The position numbers and the translations under genes were made by a program. 64,000 nt of DNA. Source: Wolbachia endosymbiont (group A) of Anomoia purmunda (lineage in GTDB: Bacteria; Pseudomonadota; Alphaproteobacteria; Rickettsiales; Anaplasmataceae). A model generated the notes under the pieces. That model saw only the letters and a list, made by a program, of their open reading frames with translations, was not told where the DNA came from and did not search any database. Below are positions 18,285-27,860 of this stretch, piece by piece. The stretch is taken from NCBI RefSeq assembly GCF_947251545.1, contig NZ_OX366362.1, positions 992,001-1,056,000 on the forward strand. The letters run 5' to 3'. Every line of letters begins with the position of its first letter. Position 1 is the stretch's first letter.

Positions 18285-18776
18285 ATGACAAAAATAAAAA
18301 AAGATGTTGCTGTTATTATGGGAAGTGAGTCAGACTACACCACTATGGTCCATACCGTCGATATGTTAAAAGCATTAGAAGTTTCACATGATATATTCAT
18401 AATATCTGCACATAGAACACCAGAAAGGCTCTTCAATTTTGCTAAATCTGCACAAGAAGAAGGTTTTAAGGTTATGATAGCTGGTGCAGGAGGTGCAGCT
18501 CATTTACCTGGTATGGTTGCGTCACTAACTTGTTTACCAGTTATCGGCGTTCCTGTGCATAGTAAACAATTAAATGGGCTGGACAGTCTACTCTCTATAG
18601 TTCAAATGCCAAAGGGTGTTCCAGTTGCAACCATGTCTATAGGAGAAAATGGAGCATATAATGCTGCCATTACCGCCATATCTATATTGTCAATTTCCAA
18701 CAGTGAAATTGCAGGTAGGTTAAAAAAGTGGAGAGAAAAACAGACCAAAGAAGTAAAAGAAAAACCAGTTTCATAA
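18285..18776 (+). CDS. purE: N5-carboxyaminoimidazole ribonucleotide mutase (PurE class I)
   Basis: PurE converts N5-CAIR to CAIR in de novo purine synthesis. Active-site motifs are intact: [11 protein letters not shown], the SAHRTPERL loop, [15 protein letters not shown] and [29 protein letters not shown] (in pieces). About 163 residues is normal. I prefer ATG 18285 ([14 protein letters not shown]); a GTG and a TTG just upstream are alternatives. purK is not adjacent. The gene ends 7 bp before mutL and may share its transcript. Confidence 0.94.
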   Translation: MTKIKKDVAVIMGSESDYTTMVHTVDMLKALEVSHDIFIISAHRTPERLFNFAKSAQEEGFKVMIAGAGGAAHLPGMVASLTCLPVIGVPVHSKQLNGLDSLLSIVQMPKGVPVATMSIGENGAYNAAITAISILSISNSEIAGRLKKWREKQTKEVKEKPVS

Positions 18777-18783
18777 TAAATCT

Positions 18784-20601
18784 ATGGCAATAATTCTTTT
18801 AGACACAAAAACCATAAACCGTATAGCAGCAGGGGAGGTGATAGAAAGGCCAGCAAGTGTAGTAAAGGAATTAGTGGAAAATGCAATAGATGCTGGAAGT
18901 TTGGAAATAGAGATCAAAATAGAAAGTGGTGGGCGTAACCTTATTATTGTGACAGATGATGGTAACGGAGTAGAAAAAAACGATTTAGAACTTGCGTTTA
19001 TGCGTCATGCTACTTCAAAATTAAGCGACAATGAGTTGATAGAAATCAAGCATCTTGGCTTTAGAGGAGAAGCTCTGCCTTCAATAGCAGCAGTAAGTAG
19101 GATAAAATTATCGTCTAAGGCAAGAGAAGCAAATGAAGCATGGTCTATAAGTTATGAGGGTGGAGAAAAAATAGGGGAGCTGACTCCTTATTCTTTATCA
19201 CAAGGTACACATATTGAAGTACGAGATTTATTTTTTGCCACTCCAAATAGACTAAAATTTCTAAAAACCGAAAGAGCAGAAACTCAAAGCATTGTTGATA
19301 TTGTAAACAACCTAGCAATGATTAACTATCATATAGGGTTTACTCTCACTTCAGGTAATAAAAAGCTCTTAAAATACGCTAAGCAGACTTCGTTATTTCA
19401 TAGATTGTGTGAAGTAGAAGAAGAATTTCAGGGCAGTTCTCTGGAGATTAATGAAGAAGAAGACGGCATTAAACTTACGGGACACATCTGTAAACCGACC
19501 GTCAATCGTGGTAAGTCAACTCAGATCTATACGTTTGTTAATGGAAGGCCAATTAAAGATAATCTACTTATTGGCGCAGTTAGGTATGCATATCACGATT
19601 TTATTCCAAGCGATAGGTATCCTTTCGCAGCGTTACATTTAGAGATACCTTATGATCAAGTAGATGTAAATGTGCATCCAAATAAGTCAGAAGTAAGGTT
19701 TCAGAATAAGAAGCTCATATATGAGATAGTGACAAGAGGATTAATTAAAGCATTGTCAAGAAGGATAGGCACCTTTCCAGCGCATGACCAGAAAATGGAT
19801 TCAACATTGCCAGATTCTTTTGATAAACCTAATGTTCAAAATGAAAGAAGGCCAAGTCCTTTTGAAAATCAACTAATAAAAGAATTTGCTTCTCCAAATG
19901 AAAGAGTAAAAAGCTTATCAGAACAGTCAAAATCGTTTGATTATACCGGCATACAGAAATTCCCATCACAAGCGGAGACTATGGTTCTGGAAAAAAAGGT
20001 GTTAGAGCAAGTTGATTTGATAGAGAGCCACCCGCTCGGGTTTGCACGCTGTCAGGTCTATAATACTTACATTATTGCCGAGGTAAGAGACAAATTGATT
20101 ATAGTCGATCAGCATGCAGCCCACGAGAGACTAGTATATGAATGCCTAAAACAAAAATCAAGTATAAAAAGACAAAAACTACTTCTTCCTGAAACGGTTG
20201 AAATCAAAAATCAAGCCGGAATGGAGATGATTGAAACCTATAAAGATAAGTTATTTGAAATGGGTTTTGATATTGAAGTCAAATCAGAAAATAAAGTGAT
20301 AGTAAAAGAAATCCCTGCAATTTTGGGAGCAATAGATGTGAAAGAGATGCTAATTAATATAGTCGATAGATTAACGGAAATAGAAGATACATTGCCAGTA
20401 GAAGATAAAGTGAACAAAATATTGGCCACTATCGCTTGTCATGGATCAATTAGAGCGGGTAGGAAAATGAGATTAGAAGAAATGAATGAGCTGCTTAGAC
20501 AAATGGAAAAAACCCCATATTCCGGGCAATGCAACCACGGAAGACCAACTTATATAGAAATGAAACTCAGTGATATTGAAAAACTTTTTGAGCGGAGGTA
20601 A
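18784..20601 (+). CDS. mutL: DNA mismatch repair protein MutL
   Basis: This is the GHKL ATPase of mismatch repair. The N-terminal motifs [33 protein letters not shown] and [13 protein letters not shown] are intact. The C-terminal dimerisation domain starts near residue 415 and carries [12 protein letters not shown], matching the endonuclease motif DQHA(x)2E(x)4E, plus ACHGSIRAG and CNHGRPT. These indicate a MutL that nicks DNA itself, as expected where MutH is absent. 605 residues is the usual length. Confidence 0.95.
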   Translation: MAIILLDTKTINRIAAGEVIERPASVVKELVENAIDAGSLEIEIKIESGGRNLIIVTDDGNGVEKNDLELAFMRHATSKLSDNELIEIKHLGFRGEALPSIAAVSRIKLSSKAREANEAWSISYEGGEKIGELTPYSLSQGTHIEVRDLFFATPNRLKFLKTERAETQSIVDIVNNLAMINYHIGFTLTSGNKKLLKYAKQTSLFHRLCEVEEEFQGSSLEINEEEDGIKLTGHICKPTVNRGKSTQIYTFVNGRPIKDNLLIGAVRYAYHDFIPSDRYPFAALHLEIPYDQVDVNVHPNKSEVRFQNKKLIYEIVTRGLIKALSRRIGTFPAHDQKMDSTLPDSFDKPNVQNERRPSPFENQLIKEFASPNERVKSLSEQSKSFDYTGIQKFPSQAETMVLEKKVLEQVDLIESHPLGFARCQVYNTYIIAEVRDKLIIVDQHAAHERLVYECLKQKSSIKRQKLLLPETVEIKNQAGMEMIETYKDKLFEMGFDIEVKSENKVIVKEIPAILGAIDVKEMLINIVDRLTEIEDTLPVEDKVNKILATIACHGSIRAGRKMRLEEMNELLRQMEKTPYSGQCNHGRPTYIEMKLSDIEKLFERR

Positions 20602-20667
20602 GAGGTTGCCATAAATATGTAAGTGCTCCTTCCTCGTCATCCAAGTAGCTCATAGAAACGAAAAAAC

Positions 20668-20923
20668 GTATCTGTTCAGATGCATGGCTAATGTACAAAT
20701 ATTGAAACAAAAATTCCAGTGCTCCCTTTCTTGTCATCCCAGTGCTTGACACTGGGATCCAGATTGGGCACTAAGTTGGTAAACACGAAAGCGCTTTACA
20801 ACGTTTTTGATGGAACTGCACGAAAGGACTGGATGCCAGTGTCAGCTACTTGCATGACACCCATTTGTTCCTATAGTTGTCTTTTCTCGTCTACCTTATT
20901 TTGCCACTCTGTTGAACAGATAC
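20668..20923. mobile_element. MITE with IS66-like ends and perfect 8-bp target duplication (copy 2)
   Basis: This is a 256-bp element in inverted orientation relative to 2874-3135, sharing its interior (tagttgtcttttctcg, ccgctttcgtg-like and WPE segments). Its ends are GTATCTGTTCAG and CTGAACAGATAC, the latter with one mismatch (gttgaacagatac). It is flanked by identical gaaaaaac at 20660-20667 and 20924-20931, a perfect 8-bp duplication. No coding capacity is seen. The exact duplication implies a fairly recent insertion downstream of mutL. Confidence 0.9.
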
Positions 20924-20932
20924 GAAAAAACT

Positions 20933-22370
20933 GTATCCGTTCAGCTAAGTGGTGTGAGAGACGATAGATAAGAGGTTTTGGAAAGGATTGAGACCCATTT
21001 GTTTCCATGTTAAGTATAACGAAATTATCCGTTCAAGGAATGCATTTCCCCGCTTCGATTGTGTAAAATATGAATTTTTGCGGTAAACGACATAATGCCG
21101 TATTTGCCGTTCAGCATGGTTATTTGTCAGCGGAATATTTTCTGGATCATCTAAAAATTTCCACATCATCCTTTCAGATTTCATAATATTTCTTACAACT
21201 CGAGAGGCTCCTATTGCTTCAGGTAGGTGGAATATCTCCTTCAAGTAATACCTTGTACGTTTTCGCAACTTTCTGGCAGGTCTGGCAAATCTTAAAATGT
21301 CTATCTCATTTTTTAGTAAAGCTTTTTTTAGTGCAAATAATTCAGTGGCCACGTTTCTCAAGTAACAACCCAGAACTTTAACTTCAATATTCCAACTATG
21401 TGCTAATCTTTCAAAATCTCTTGATAAATGTGCCCAACAGATTTGCCTGTTTTTATCGGCAAAGTAGTTGTATGCTGCATACCTGTCGTAAGCTATTGCG
21501 ATTGCAGAACTTGCTATTTTGTAAAACCTTCATTCCTCTTGATTCTGTCAATTTTACAAAACTTGCCGTATTGCTTGCAAACACCAAGCGAGTTTACCTT
21601 TGTTATAATGGCTCGTTTCATCAATATGTAAAACTTTACTTCTACTTATCTCTTGTTCGATTTGCTCATATGTTTTTTCGCATTTCGATGCAACTCTGTG
21701 TTCACTGTTTGATATGCTGCCAACACTTATATTCAAATTAAAAATATCATTTATAATGCTAGCCACTTCGCGCTTTGAATTCTTGTAAAATCCGCTGAGT
21801 GCTGCAATTATCGATTTAACTTTTGGACCAAATGTATCTGATGTAACACCTTCTGGTAATTTGCTGCTTCTTCTTTTTCCGCACTTCCGACAACGGCCAT
21901 GCTCTAGCTGATACTCTACTACATACGGCTTAATTTCCTGCAGATCAACTTTCTGATGAATATATGGTTTTTCACATACTGCAATCTTCCCTCCGCATTC
22001 GCAAGAACTCTATCTTTATCACCTCATCTGCATCCACTTTAGCGCGATAATTACCTTTGTGTCCGATCTGACCACCAATATTTCTTTCGCTTTTTGGCTT
22101 GTCCTTTTTTATTTTGTATAGCTCTTTTGAGCTGGGCAGGGATGAGTTTTTTGAATTTAAACCGAGCCTTTCCTTTAATTCAGCGTTCTCTATCTTTAAA
22201 GCTTTATTTTCTGCTTTTAAGTTTTCTATCTCTGCTTCCAGTTTTTCTATTTTCTGCTGTAAATTTTTGCAAAGTTCTAAAAGGTTTACCACATTACCTC
22301 ACTTTTGCTCTATGATTATCTTTTTAGATCACTTTGTCTACCTTATTCTACCACTCCGCTGAACGGATAC
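20933..22370. mobile_element. IS66-family insertion sequence (degenerate, complete ends)
   Basis: The ends are GTATCCGTTCAG (20933) and CTGAACGGATAC (to 22370), with further matching AGTGGT/ACCACT just inside. The element is 1438 bp and holds one tnpC-type transposase in several frames; no tnpA/tnpB partners are seen. It directly abuts the target duplication of the MITE, but its own flanks show no 8-bp duplication. A truncated second copy lies at 27003-27859. Confidence 0.88.
20945..22292 (-). pseudogene. IS66-family transposase, multiply frameshifted
   Basis: The N-terminal part (21972-22292, GTG start) has a Leu-heptad coiled coil and the SKNSSLPSSKE / GGQIGHKGNYR segments of IS66 TnpC. 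After a frameshift near 22005 the zinc-ribbon region continues (CRKCGKRRSSKLPEGVTSD), then a piece with VLHIDETSHYNKGKLAWC carrying the first catalytic Asp region. After more shifts the C-terminal part (20945-21361) contains NNHAERQIRHYVVYRKNSYF with the catalytic Glu. The ORF is not translatable as one protein, although all segments are present in order. Confidence 0.85.
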
Positions 22371-22458
22371 ATAATATTGATGTTAACACTATTGTCAAGT
22401 GTACTGGCCTGTCCATTAGTGAGATTGAAGAATTGCAGAATTAAGTGTGAACGGATAC
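22371..22458. repeat. short degenerate repeat between IS66 end and SMR genes
   Basis: The segment taacactattgtcaagt, then ttgaagaattgcagaattaa, resembles 6637-6695 (taacactattgttaagt, then aaagaattgcaggattaa). It ends in tgaacggatac (22448-22458), another copy of the IS66/MITE terminal sequence. No gene is seen. Confidence 0.4.
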
Positions 22459-22556
22459 GGTTTCTCATCTTTACCATGCTGTATAGAAAAAAGTCTGGAT
22501 TCCAATTTGCATGACAATATGGAATATCTGCTTCTTTCATCCCAGTTTGGGATCTT

Positions 22557-22901
22557 TTATTCCATTTTATCAACAGTTTGTTTTGCAGTATCAAACAATT
22601 TTAATCCTATAATCCCGAATGTAACTAAAATAAAGCATATTACTTCGAATAAATTAACTGGTTCATCAAATAGGTAAACTCCAAGTATCGAAGCTCCTAT
22701 AGCGCCCACTCCAGTCCAAATTGCATAGCATACTCCAATAGGTATAGAACGTGTGGCGAGCGAAAGTAAATATGTACTAAGAGCCATGGAGAATATGCTA
22801 ATTATTGATGGTACGAGATGAGTAAATCCATAACTATGCTTAAGTGTTATGACCCAGAACACTTCAATTAGTGACGATAAGAGTAAATATATCCAATTCA
22901 T
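22557..22901 (-). CDS. small multidrug resistance (SMR) family transporter, subunit 1
   Basis: This inner-membrane protein has 114 residues and four helices. The essential helix-1 Glu is present (SSLIEVFWVITLK, Glu13), as are PIGVCYAIWTGVGAIG with the conserved Trp in helix 3 and DEPVN in the last loop. SMR proteins exchange protons for cationic drugs or guanidinium compounds. It follows its paralogue by 16 bp in the same direction; paired SMR genes commonly form heterodimers with opposite topology. The substrate is not predictable. Confidence 0.88.
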   Translation of the reverse strand: MNWIYLLLSSLIEVFWVITLKHSYGFTHLVPSIISIFSMALSTYLLSLATRSIPIGVCYAIWTGVGAIGASILGVYLFDEPVNLFEVICFILVTFGIIGLKLFDTAKQTVDKME

Positions 22902-22917
22902 GCATAAATTTTTAGGT

Positions 22918-23232
22918 TTAAATAGAGAGCTTTAGCCCTATGGTTCCTATTACAATTAAAACGATACATAAAACTTGAGATAAATTAATATTCTCTGTGA
23001 AAGTGGTTGCACCAATTATAGTTATTCCAATTGTGCATATTCCAGAGGAAACTGCATAGCATACTCTAATAGGTAGAAAGCATGCTGCAAGAGATAAAAA
23101 GTAAATGCTAATGATCATAATTACCAATGTTGCAATCGAAGGCACAACTTTAGTAAAACTGTTACTAAACTTTAGCGTTACAGCCCACAGTATCTCTAGG
23201 ATACTAGACAGCAACAAATACAACCAGCACAT
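22918..23232 (-). CDS. small multidrug resistance (SMR) family transporter, subunit 2
   Basis: This paralogue of the downstream gene has 104 residues and four helices. The helix-1 Glu is kept (SSILEILWAVTLK), but the helix-3 signature is altered: PIRVCYAVSSGICTIG has SS where the partner has WT, and Arg replaces the usual Gly. Loss of the signature Trp in one member fits an asymmetric heterodimer. Alternatively this copy is decaying. It is the first gene of the pair. Confidence 0.82.
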   Translation of the reverse strand: MCWLYLLLSSILEILWAVTLKFSNSFTKVVPSIATLVIMIISIYFLSLAACFLPIRVCYAVSSGICTIGITIIGATTFTENINLSQVLCIVLIVIGTIGLKLSI

Positions 23233-23331
23233 TTTCGTAACATTTCAATCTTGTATTGTAACAGAAATTGTTAGTTAAAACTACACTAAAGTGCAATAGA
23301 TCTCTCTTTCGAAATTGCTTTAATATCAAAC

Positions 23332-24438
23332 TTAAAACAACATCCTAAAAAACTTTTCTATGAAATTCAATTCCTGCACGTCATTTGCTGCATAAAGAGG
23401 TGTAGTTTGTTGCTCAATACCTGGTATTTCTACAAAAACTTTGCCCACTTCTTGACCTTTTTTAATTGGTGCAGGTATCATATCTTTATATTCAATACGC
23501 ACCTTAATTTGGTCATGCAATTTGCGGTTGTAAGTTATGGTAACATCGTTTGCAACTGTAATAGGCACTTTTCTATCTTTTCCATAGAGAACATTTACTT
23601 CCTCAACTACGCTGTCTTTAACGAATATTTTCTTAGTGTTAAAATGATTTAAGGAGTATTGTATCAATCTTTTTGCTTCTTCTATTCGCTCTTTCTCAGT
23701 GTTTAAACCATTTACGACAGCAAAAATTCTCCTATCATTTCGTTTTGCAGATGCTACAATGCCGTAACCACCAGCATTTGTATAACCGGTTTTTAAGCCA
23801 TCAACTCCAATGTCATGAAAAAGTAGAAGATTTTTATTCTTTTGTACAATTTCATTATATGTCAAATATTGTTCGGAAAATAAATCATAATATTCAGGAA
23901 AATCAGTGAAAATCCTTTTTGCCAGCATTACCAAGTCTTTTGCGTTCATAAAATGATCTTCATCTGGCCACCCGCTTGAGTTGACAAAATGACTGTCATT
24001 CAGATTCAAATTTTGTGCAACTTCATTCATTTCAGCCACAAAATTCTCTTCTGATCCTGCAATGCCCTCGGCTAGTGTTATGCAGGCATCATTACCTGAG
24101 ACTATTGTAATTCCTTCAAGTAATTCCCTCACCGTAACGGATTGACCTTCTTTCAAAAACATAGAAGAGCCTCTCCTTTCCCACGCTTTTCTACTTACTC
24201 GAAATTTATCCTCCATGTGTATTATTCCAGCTTTGAGATAATCGAAGGCTATATATAAAGTCATTAGCTTGCTCATTGAAGATGGGGCCATTTTTTCATC
24301 AGAATTATGGTCAAAAATGAATGAGTCTGAAGCTAAATCTAAGACTACTGCTTGCTTTGCTTTGGTTCTAAACTGGTATGAGTATGAAGAAAAAGGAAGT
24401 ATAAAAACTAATAGCAAAATTACCAATCTGCTTAACAT
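23332..24438 (-). CDS. dacA: D-alanyl-D-alanine carboxypeptidase (PBP5/DacA family)
   Basis: This periplasmic, membrane-anchored peptidase trims the terminal D-Ala of muropeptides. It has a signal peptide (residues 1-20) and all three active-site motifs: SMSK at 54-57, SGN at 114-116 and KTG at 216-218. The C-terminal beta domain ends in an amphipathic segment (EKFFRMLF) that can anchor the protein. Wolbachia makes lipid II but little or no sacculus, so the intact catalytic set suggests an active role in a minimal peptidoglycan. 368 residues. Confidence 0.93.
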   Translation of the reverse strand: MLSRLVILLLVFILPFSSYSYQFRTKAKQAVVLDLASDSFIFDHNSDEKMAPSSMSKLMTLYIAFDYLKAGIIHMEDKFRVSRKAWERRGSSMFLKEGQSVTVRELLEGITIVSGNDACITLAEGIAGSEENFVAEMNEVAQNLNLNDSHFVNSSGWPDEDHFMNAKDLVMLAKRIFTDFPEYYDLFSEQYLTYNEIVQKNKNLLLFHDIGVDGLKTGYTNAGGYGIVASAKRNDRRIFAVVNGLNTEKERIEEAKRLIQYSLNHFNTKKIFVKDSVVEEVNVLYGKDRKVPITVANDVTITYNRKLHDQIKVRIEYKDMIPAPIKKGQEVGKVFVEIPGIEQQTTPLYAANDVQELNFIEKFFRMLF

Positions 24439-24515
24439 ATTTATAATTTTAAATTTACAGTGTACTAATTAATAGTATAATTTTACAGGGGCATTTCAAT
24501 AGATCTCTTACATAA

Positions 24516-24991
24516 AACTTCCTTGACAAGCTTCGCCAGCCCCCTTATCATGAAACTGAAGCTATTTATTTATCTTCGCAATCTCTGCAGTGGATTAATG
24601 ACAAAAAAACTTAATGTATTTGGCGTAAATCATGCTTAATTTTTTGCACTATGTGCACCTCATGTCTTTATAAAACTTCAGGTTTCTACCTATACAAGAC
24701 GAAACGCGCTTATAAAGCGTTTAAGACAGTAAAAGACGTCAAATAGACAAGGGAGAATTTGAATACTAGCTACCCTAGGGTTTCTTTGCCTTTTTTTCCG
24801 CTCAGTAAATTTCTTAACGTTTATAATTTAGGTTAGTTACATTTAAAAGCAGCTAAATTGCAGCGTTTAGAATAAAAAACGCCGATATTTTTAGTACATA
24901 TAAATAATTAGTCACCAACGGGGTTTCTTTTGCCTTTTTTTTCATTTGACAAATTTCTTAATGTTTGTGGCTAAAGCAATTTAAGAGACCG
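24516..24991 (+). ncRNA. candidate non-coding RNA gene / dispersed repeat (copy 1)
   Basis: This 476-bp intergenic unit is matched along its length at 54217-54683. It begins with a strong promoter, has no shared open frame, and contains a conserved hairpin (AAACGC near 24703, GCGTTT near 24716), the palindrome gcactatgtgcacc and two internal ~70-bp direct repeats (each ttctttt/gcctttttttt...aaatttcttaa). The conserved ends stop just before WPE clusters in both places. It could encode one or more RNAs or be a transposition-duplicated regulatory segment. Orientation is inferred from the promoter. No known RNA family is recognised. Confidence 0.5.
24523..24551 (+). promoter_or_regulatory. consensus sigma-70 promoter at the start of the 476-bp repeat (copy 1)
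   Basis: TTGACA at 24523-24528, exactly 17 bp, then TATCAT at 24546-24551. The -35 is perfect, the spacing ideal and the -10 differs from consensus at one base. The same hexamers and spacing occur in the second repeat copy at 54226-54254 although the spacer sequence differs, which argues for conserved function. Confidence 0.75.
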
Positions 24992-24994
24992 AAA

Positions 24995-25380
24995 ATGGTG
25001 TCATTCCAGTTCTCCTGTGATGTCATTCCAGTGCTCCTTTTTTGTCATCCCAGTGCGTGACACTGGGATCTAGCCTTTATTATGCAGCCACTTGGTTGAA
25101 ATTAAGTTTCCTGGATCCCAGTGTCACGCACTGGGATGACAGGGGGGGAGGCTACTTGGTTGACACTATATAGGCTACTTAGAGGACCCAAAAAGGGTGT
25201 CATCCCAGTGCGTGACACTGGGATCCAGCCTTGCCGTAATCTCATCAAGAACGTTGTGTTTTAACATAAAACGGCTACTTTTATGCTTACCAACTTAATA
25301 AAATTCCTGGATCCCAGTGTCACGCACTGGGATGACAAGAAGAGGGCACTGGGATGACATCATAGGGACACTGCCCTGAC
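24995..25380. repeat. WPE palindrome cluster between the repeat and IS4 copy B
   Basis: At least four palindromic units of the form tgtcatcccagtgcgtgaca, with arms ctgggatccag, occur in alternating orientation (about 25009-25070, 25112-25145, 25197-25235, 25310-25345). They can fold into long hairpins. No gene is present. Confidence 0.85.
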
Positions 25381-25396
25381 AACCATACGCGTCAAG

Positions 25397-26608
25397 TTAA
25401 GAAGCAAGGGTAAGAAAATTCAATGAACTTAAGGTGGATACTCTAGTTTTTCTATATCTATCTTTCACAGAAAATTGTGACCAGTCTGTGGTAAGTTTTT
25501 TCAGGAAAATTCTCAAATTATTAATTTTACTGCTTAACGCTAAAAACAACTCCCTAATCCTTCTTTTTAATTCAATGAATGCCTTTGTTAAACTCAGCTC
25601 TGTATTCTCTTTCAGTTTTATACAACCAACTATTCCATGAAATATAAGAATTGCGCACAATTTAGCGTATAGTTCACATAATACTCTGTATGGTTTTCCT
25701 TTAAGTTCGTCAAGCCTGATGTGACTCTTATACAATTTAAATAATAATTCAATCTGCCATCTTACCCTGTAAACTGTTAATACTTGTTCAGCGCTGATTT
25801 TACTCTCTGGAACGTTAGTTATGAATATCGACCAATCCAGCAATTTTTGATTCTTTTGAGAAGATGTATATCCATGTGATTTTGCTAACTTATTAGCCCT
25901 TCTTCTTCTAATTATAGACTGTTCTTCAGTTAATTTTTGACATATAATTCTCACTTTAATTTTTACTTCTTTTCCTAATAGCACTTCCATCTCTAGAAGG
26001 GATTGACCTTCTAAACATTCCAACAACTCTATTTTTTGATTTGTTTCTATATCATATATATTGGTATCAGACTTATAACGACTAACAAAATATGCACCTG
26101 CTTCATCAATCTGTTTAAAAGAACTAGGCACAAAGTAGCCCAAATCAAATATTAGCAAATCATTGGCTGATAAACCGTTCAGATAATCCCTATAACCTTG
26201 ATCCGACCTTATTCCTTCTATTAAATTTAACTTATCTAGCGCTTGGTTCAGGTAATCAAAGACTAACTGTAGCTTTATTCCTGATTTGGTATTACTCTCA
26301 CAATCTCTATAGCTACTCCCATATCCTTTGTACATATCTTCCATGCTACTGGGCAGGCTAATATAATCCAAACCCTGTTTTGTAATTTCTATCGAGTCTT
26401 CATTTAGCAATTGGCACATTGTTTCTATGCTGCAATCACCAACTCCTATGTTACCAAAAACCATAGCTTTTATGAATGATGAGCCATTAAGTTTTCTCTT
26501 TCTTTTTATAAAACCTACTGCAATTGATATTTCGTCTGCTTTTTCATTAAAGAATTCATTGAGGTCTTTTGATAAGCAAGCTATTCTGTCCATTGTAAGT
26601 TCTCTCAT
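25397..26608 (-). pseudogene. IS4-family transposase with 45-residue deletion (copy B)
   Basis: The 403-residue product is identical to that at 89-1300, including the missing segment that carries LLDSS. The DNA differs by few bases (for example at 26269, silent). The shared deletion means both derive from one deleted parent. The protein probably lacks a catalytic Asp, so movement would need a full-length transposase supplied in trans. Confidence 0.8.
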
Positions 26609-26693
26609 TCACATATCCAAGAGAACTTATACCTTATTCTTTTCCTTCACTCTATCAATTTTACTTACACTTTTCCTTAACTTGACGCGTATG

Positions 26694-26979
26694 ATTATGT
26701 GAACTATACGCTAAATTGTGCGCAATTCTTATATTTCATGGAATAGTTGGTTGTATAAAACTGAAAGAGAATACAGAGCTGAGTTTAACAAAGGCATTCA
26801 TTGAATTAAAAAGAAGGATTAGGGAGTTGTTTTTAGCGTTAAGCAGTAAAATTAATAATTTGAGAATTTTCCTGAAAAAACTTACCACAGACTGGTCACA
26901 ATTTTCTGTGAAAGATAGATATAGAAAAACTAGACTATCCACCTTAAGTTCATTGAATTTTCTTACCCTTGCTTCTTAA
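26694..26979 (+). pseudogene. C-terminal fragment of IS4 transposase (inverted)
   Basis: This encodes only the last ~87 residues of the IS4 transposase (AILIFHGIVGCIKLKENTEL to LTLAS) in opposite orientation to the adjoining copy. It is part of the composite unit and has one Val-to-Leu change near its end. It is not expected to be functional. Confidence 0.85.
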
Positions 26980-27002
26980 CTTGACGCGTATGGTTTATTT
27001 AA

Positions 27003-27859
27003 CACTCCCGTAAAACCTTCATTCTTCTTGACTCTGTCAATTTTATAAAACTTGCTGTATTACTGGCAAACACCAACCAAGTTTACCTTTGTTATAATGG
27101 CTCGTTTCATCAATATGTAAAACTTTACTTCTACTTATCTCTTGTTCGATTTGCTCATATGTTTTTTCGCATTTCGATGCAACTCTGTGTTCACTGTTTG
27201 ATATGCTGCCAACACTTATATTCAAATTAAAAATATCATTTATAATGCTAGCCACTTCGCGCTTTGAATTCTTGTAAAATCCGCTGAGTGCTGCAATTAT
27301 CGATTTAACTTTTGGACCAAATGTATCTGATGTAACACCTTCTGGTAATTTGCTGCTTCTTCTTTTTCCGCACTTCCGACAACGGCCATGCTCTAGCTGA
27401 TACTCTACTACATACGGCTTAATTTCCTGCAGATCAACTTTCTGATGAATATATGGTTTTTCACATACTGCAATCTTCCCTCCGCATTCGCAAGAACTCT
27501 ATCTTTATCACCTCATCTGCATCCACTTTAGCGCGATAATTACCTTTGTGTCCGATCTGACCACCAATATTTCTTTCGCTTTTTGGCTTGTCCTTTTTTA
27601 TTTTGTATAGCTCTTTTGAGCTGGGCAGGGATGAGTTTTTTGAATTTAAACCGAGCCTTTCCTTTAATTCAGCGTTCTCTATCTTTAAAGCTTTATTTTC
27701 TGCTTTTAAGTTTTCTATCTCTGCTTCCAGTTTTTCTATTTTCTGCTGTAAATTTTTGCAAAGTTCTAAAAGGTTTACCACATTACCTCACTTTTGCTCT
27801 ATGATTATCTTTTTAGATCACTTTGTCTACCTTATTCTACCACTCCGCTGAACGGATAC
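27003..27859. mobile_element. truncated IS66-family element (copy 2)
   Basis: This carries the right ~850 bp of the element seen at 20933-22370, ending CTGAACGGATAC at 27859. The left part is missing, replaced by the composite IS4 unit. The right end lies one base from the virB2 stop codon, so insertion was at or in the end of virB2. Confidence 0.85.
27043..27781 (-). pseudogene. IS66-family transposase, 3'-truncated and frameshifted (copy 2)
   Basis: The N-terminal coiled coil, zinc-ribbon region and Asp-containing segment are present and nearly identical to copy 1, including the same frameshift after KIEFLRMRREDC. The catalytic C-terminal part is absent. A shared frameshift in two copies indicates duplication after inactivation, or gene conversion. 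Confidence 0.8.
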
Positions 27860-27860
27860 A

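Larger units (their letters stand above)
25384..26992. mobile_element. composite IS4 unit: deleted IS4 copy B plus inverted 299-bp IS4 end
   Basis: A 1310-bp IS4 copy (25384-26693) carrying the same 135-bp deletion as copy A is joined at 26693/26694 to an inverted 299-bp piece of the opposite IS end (26694-26992). The unit thus has a terminal repeat at each outer edge and one inside. The identical junction (attatgtg against the terminal repeat) occurs in mirror image at 63658/63659. No target duplication flanks the unit (left acaac, right gtttatt). Confidence 0.88.

Noticed and set aside
26716-26979. Inverted IS4 C-terminal frame as an independent gene
   Set aside because: It is a 299-bp fragment of the IS without its catalytic domain.
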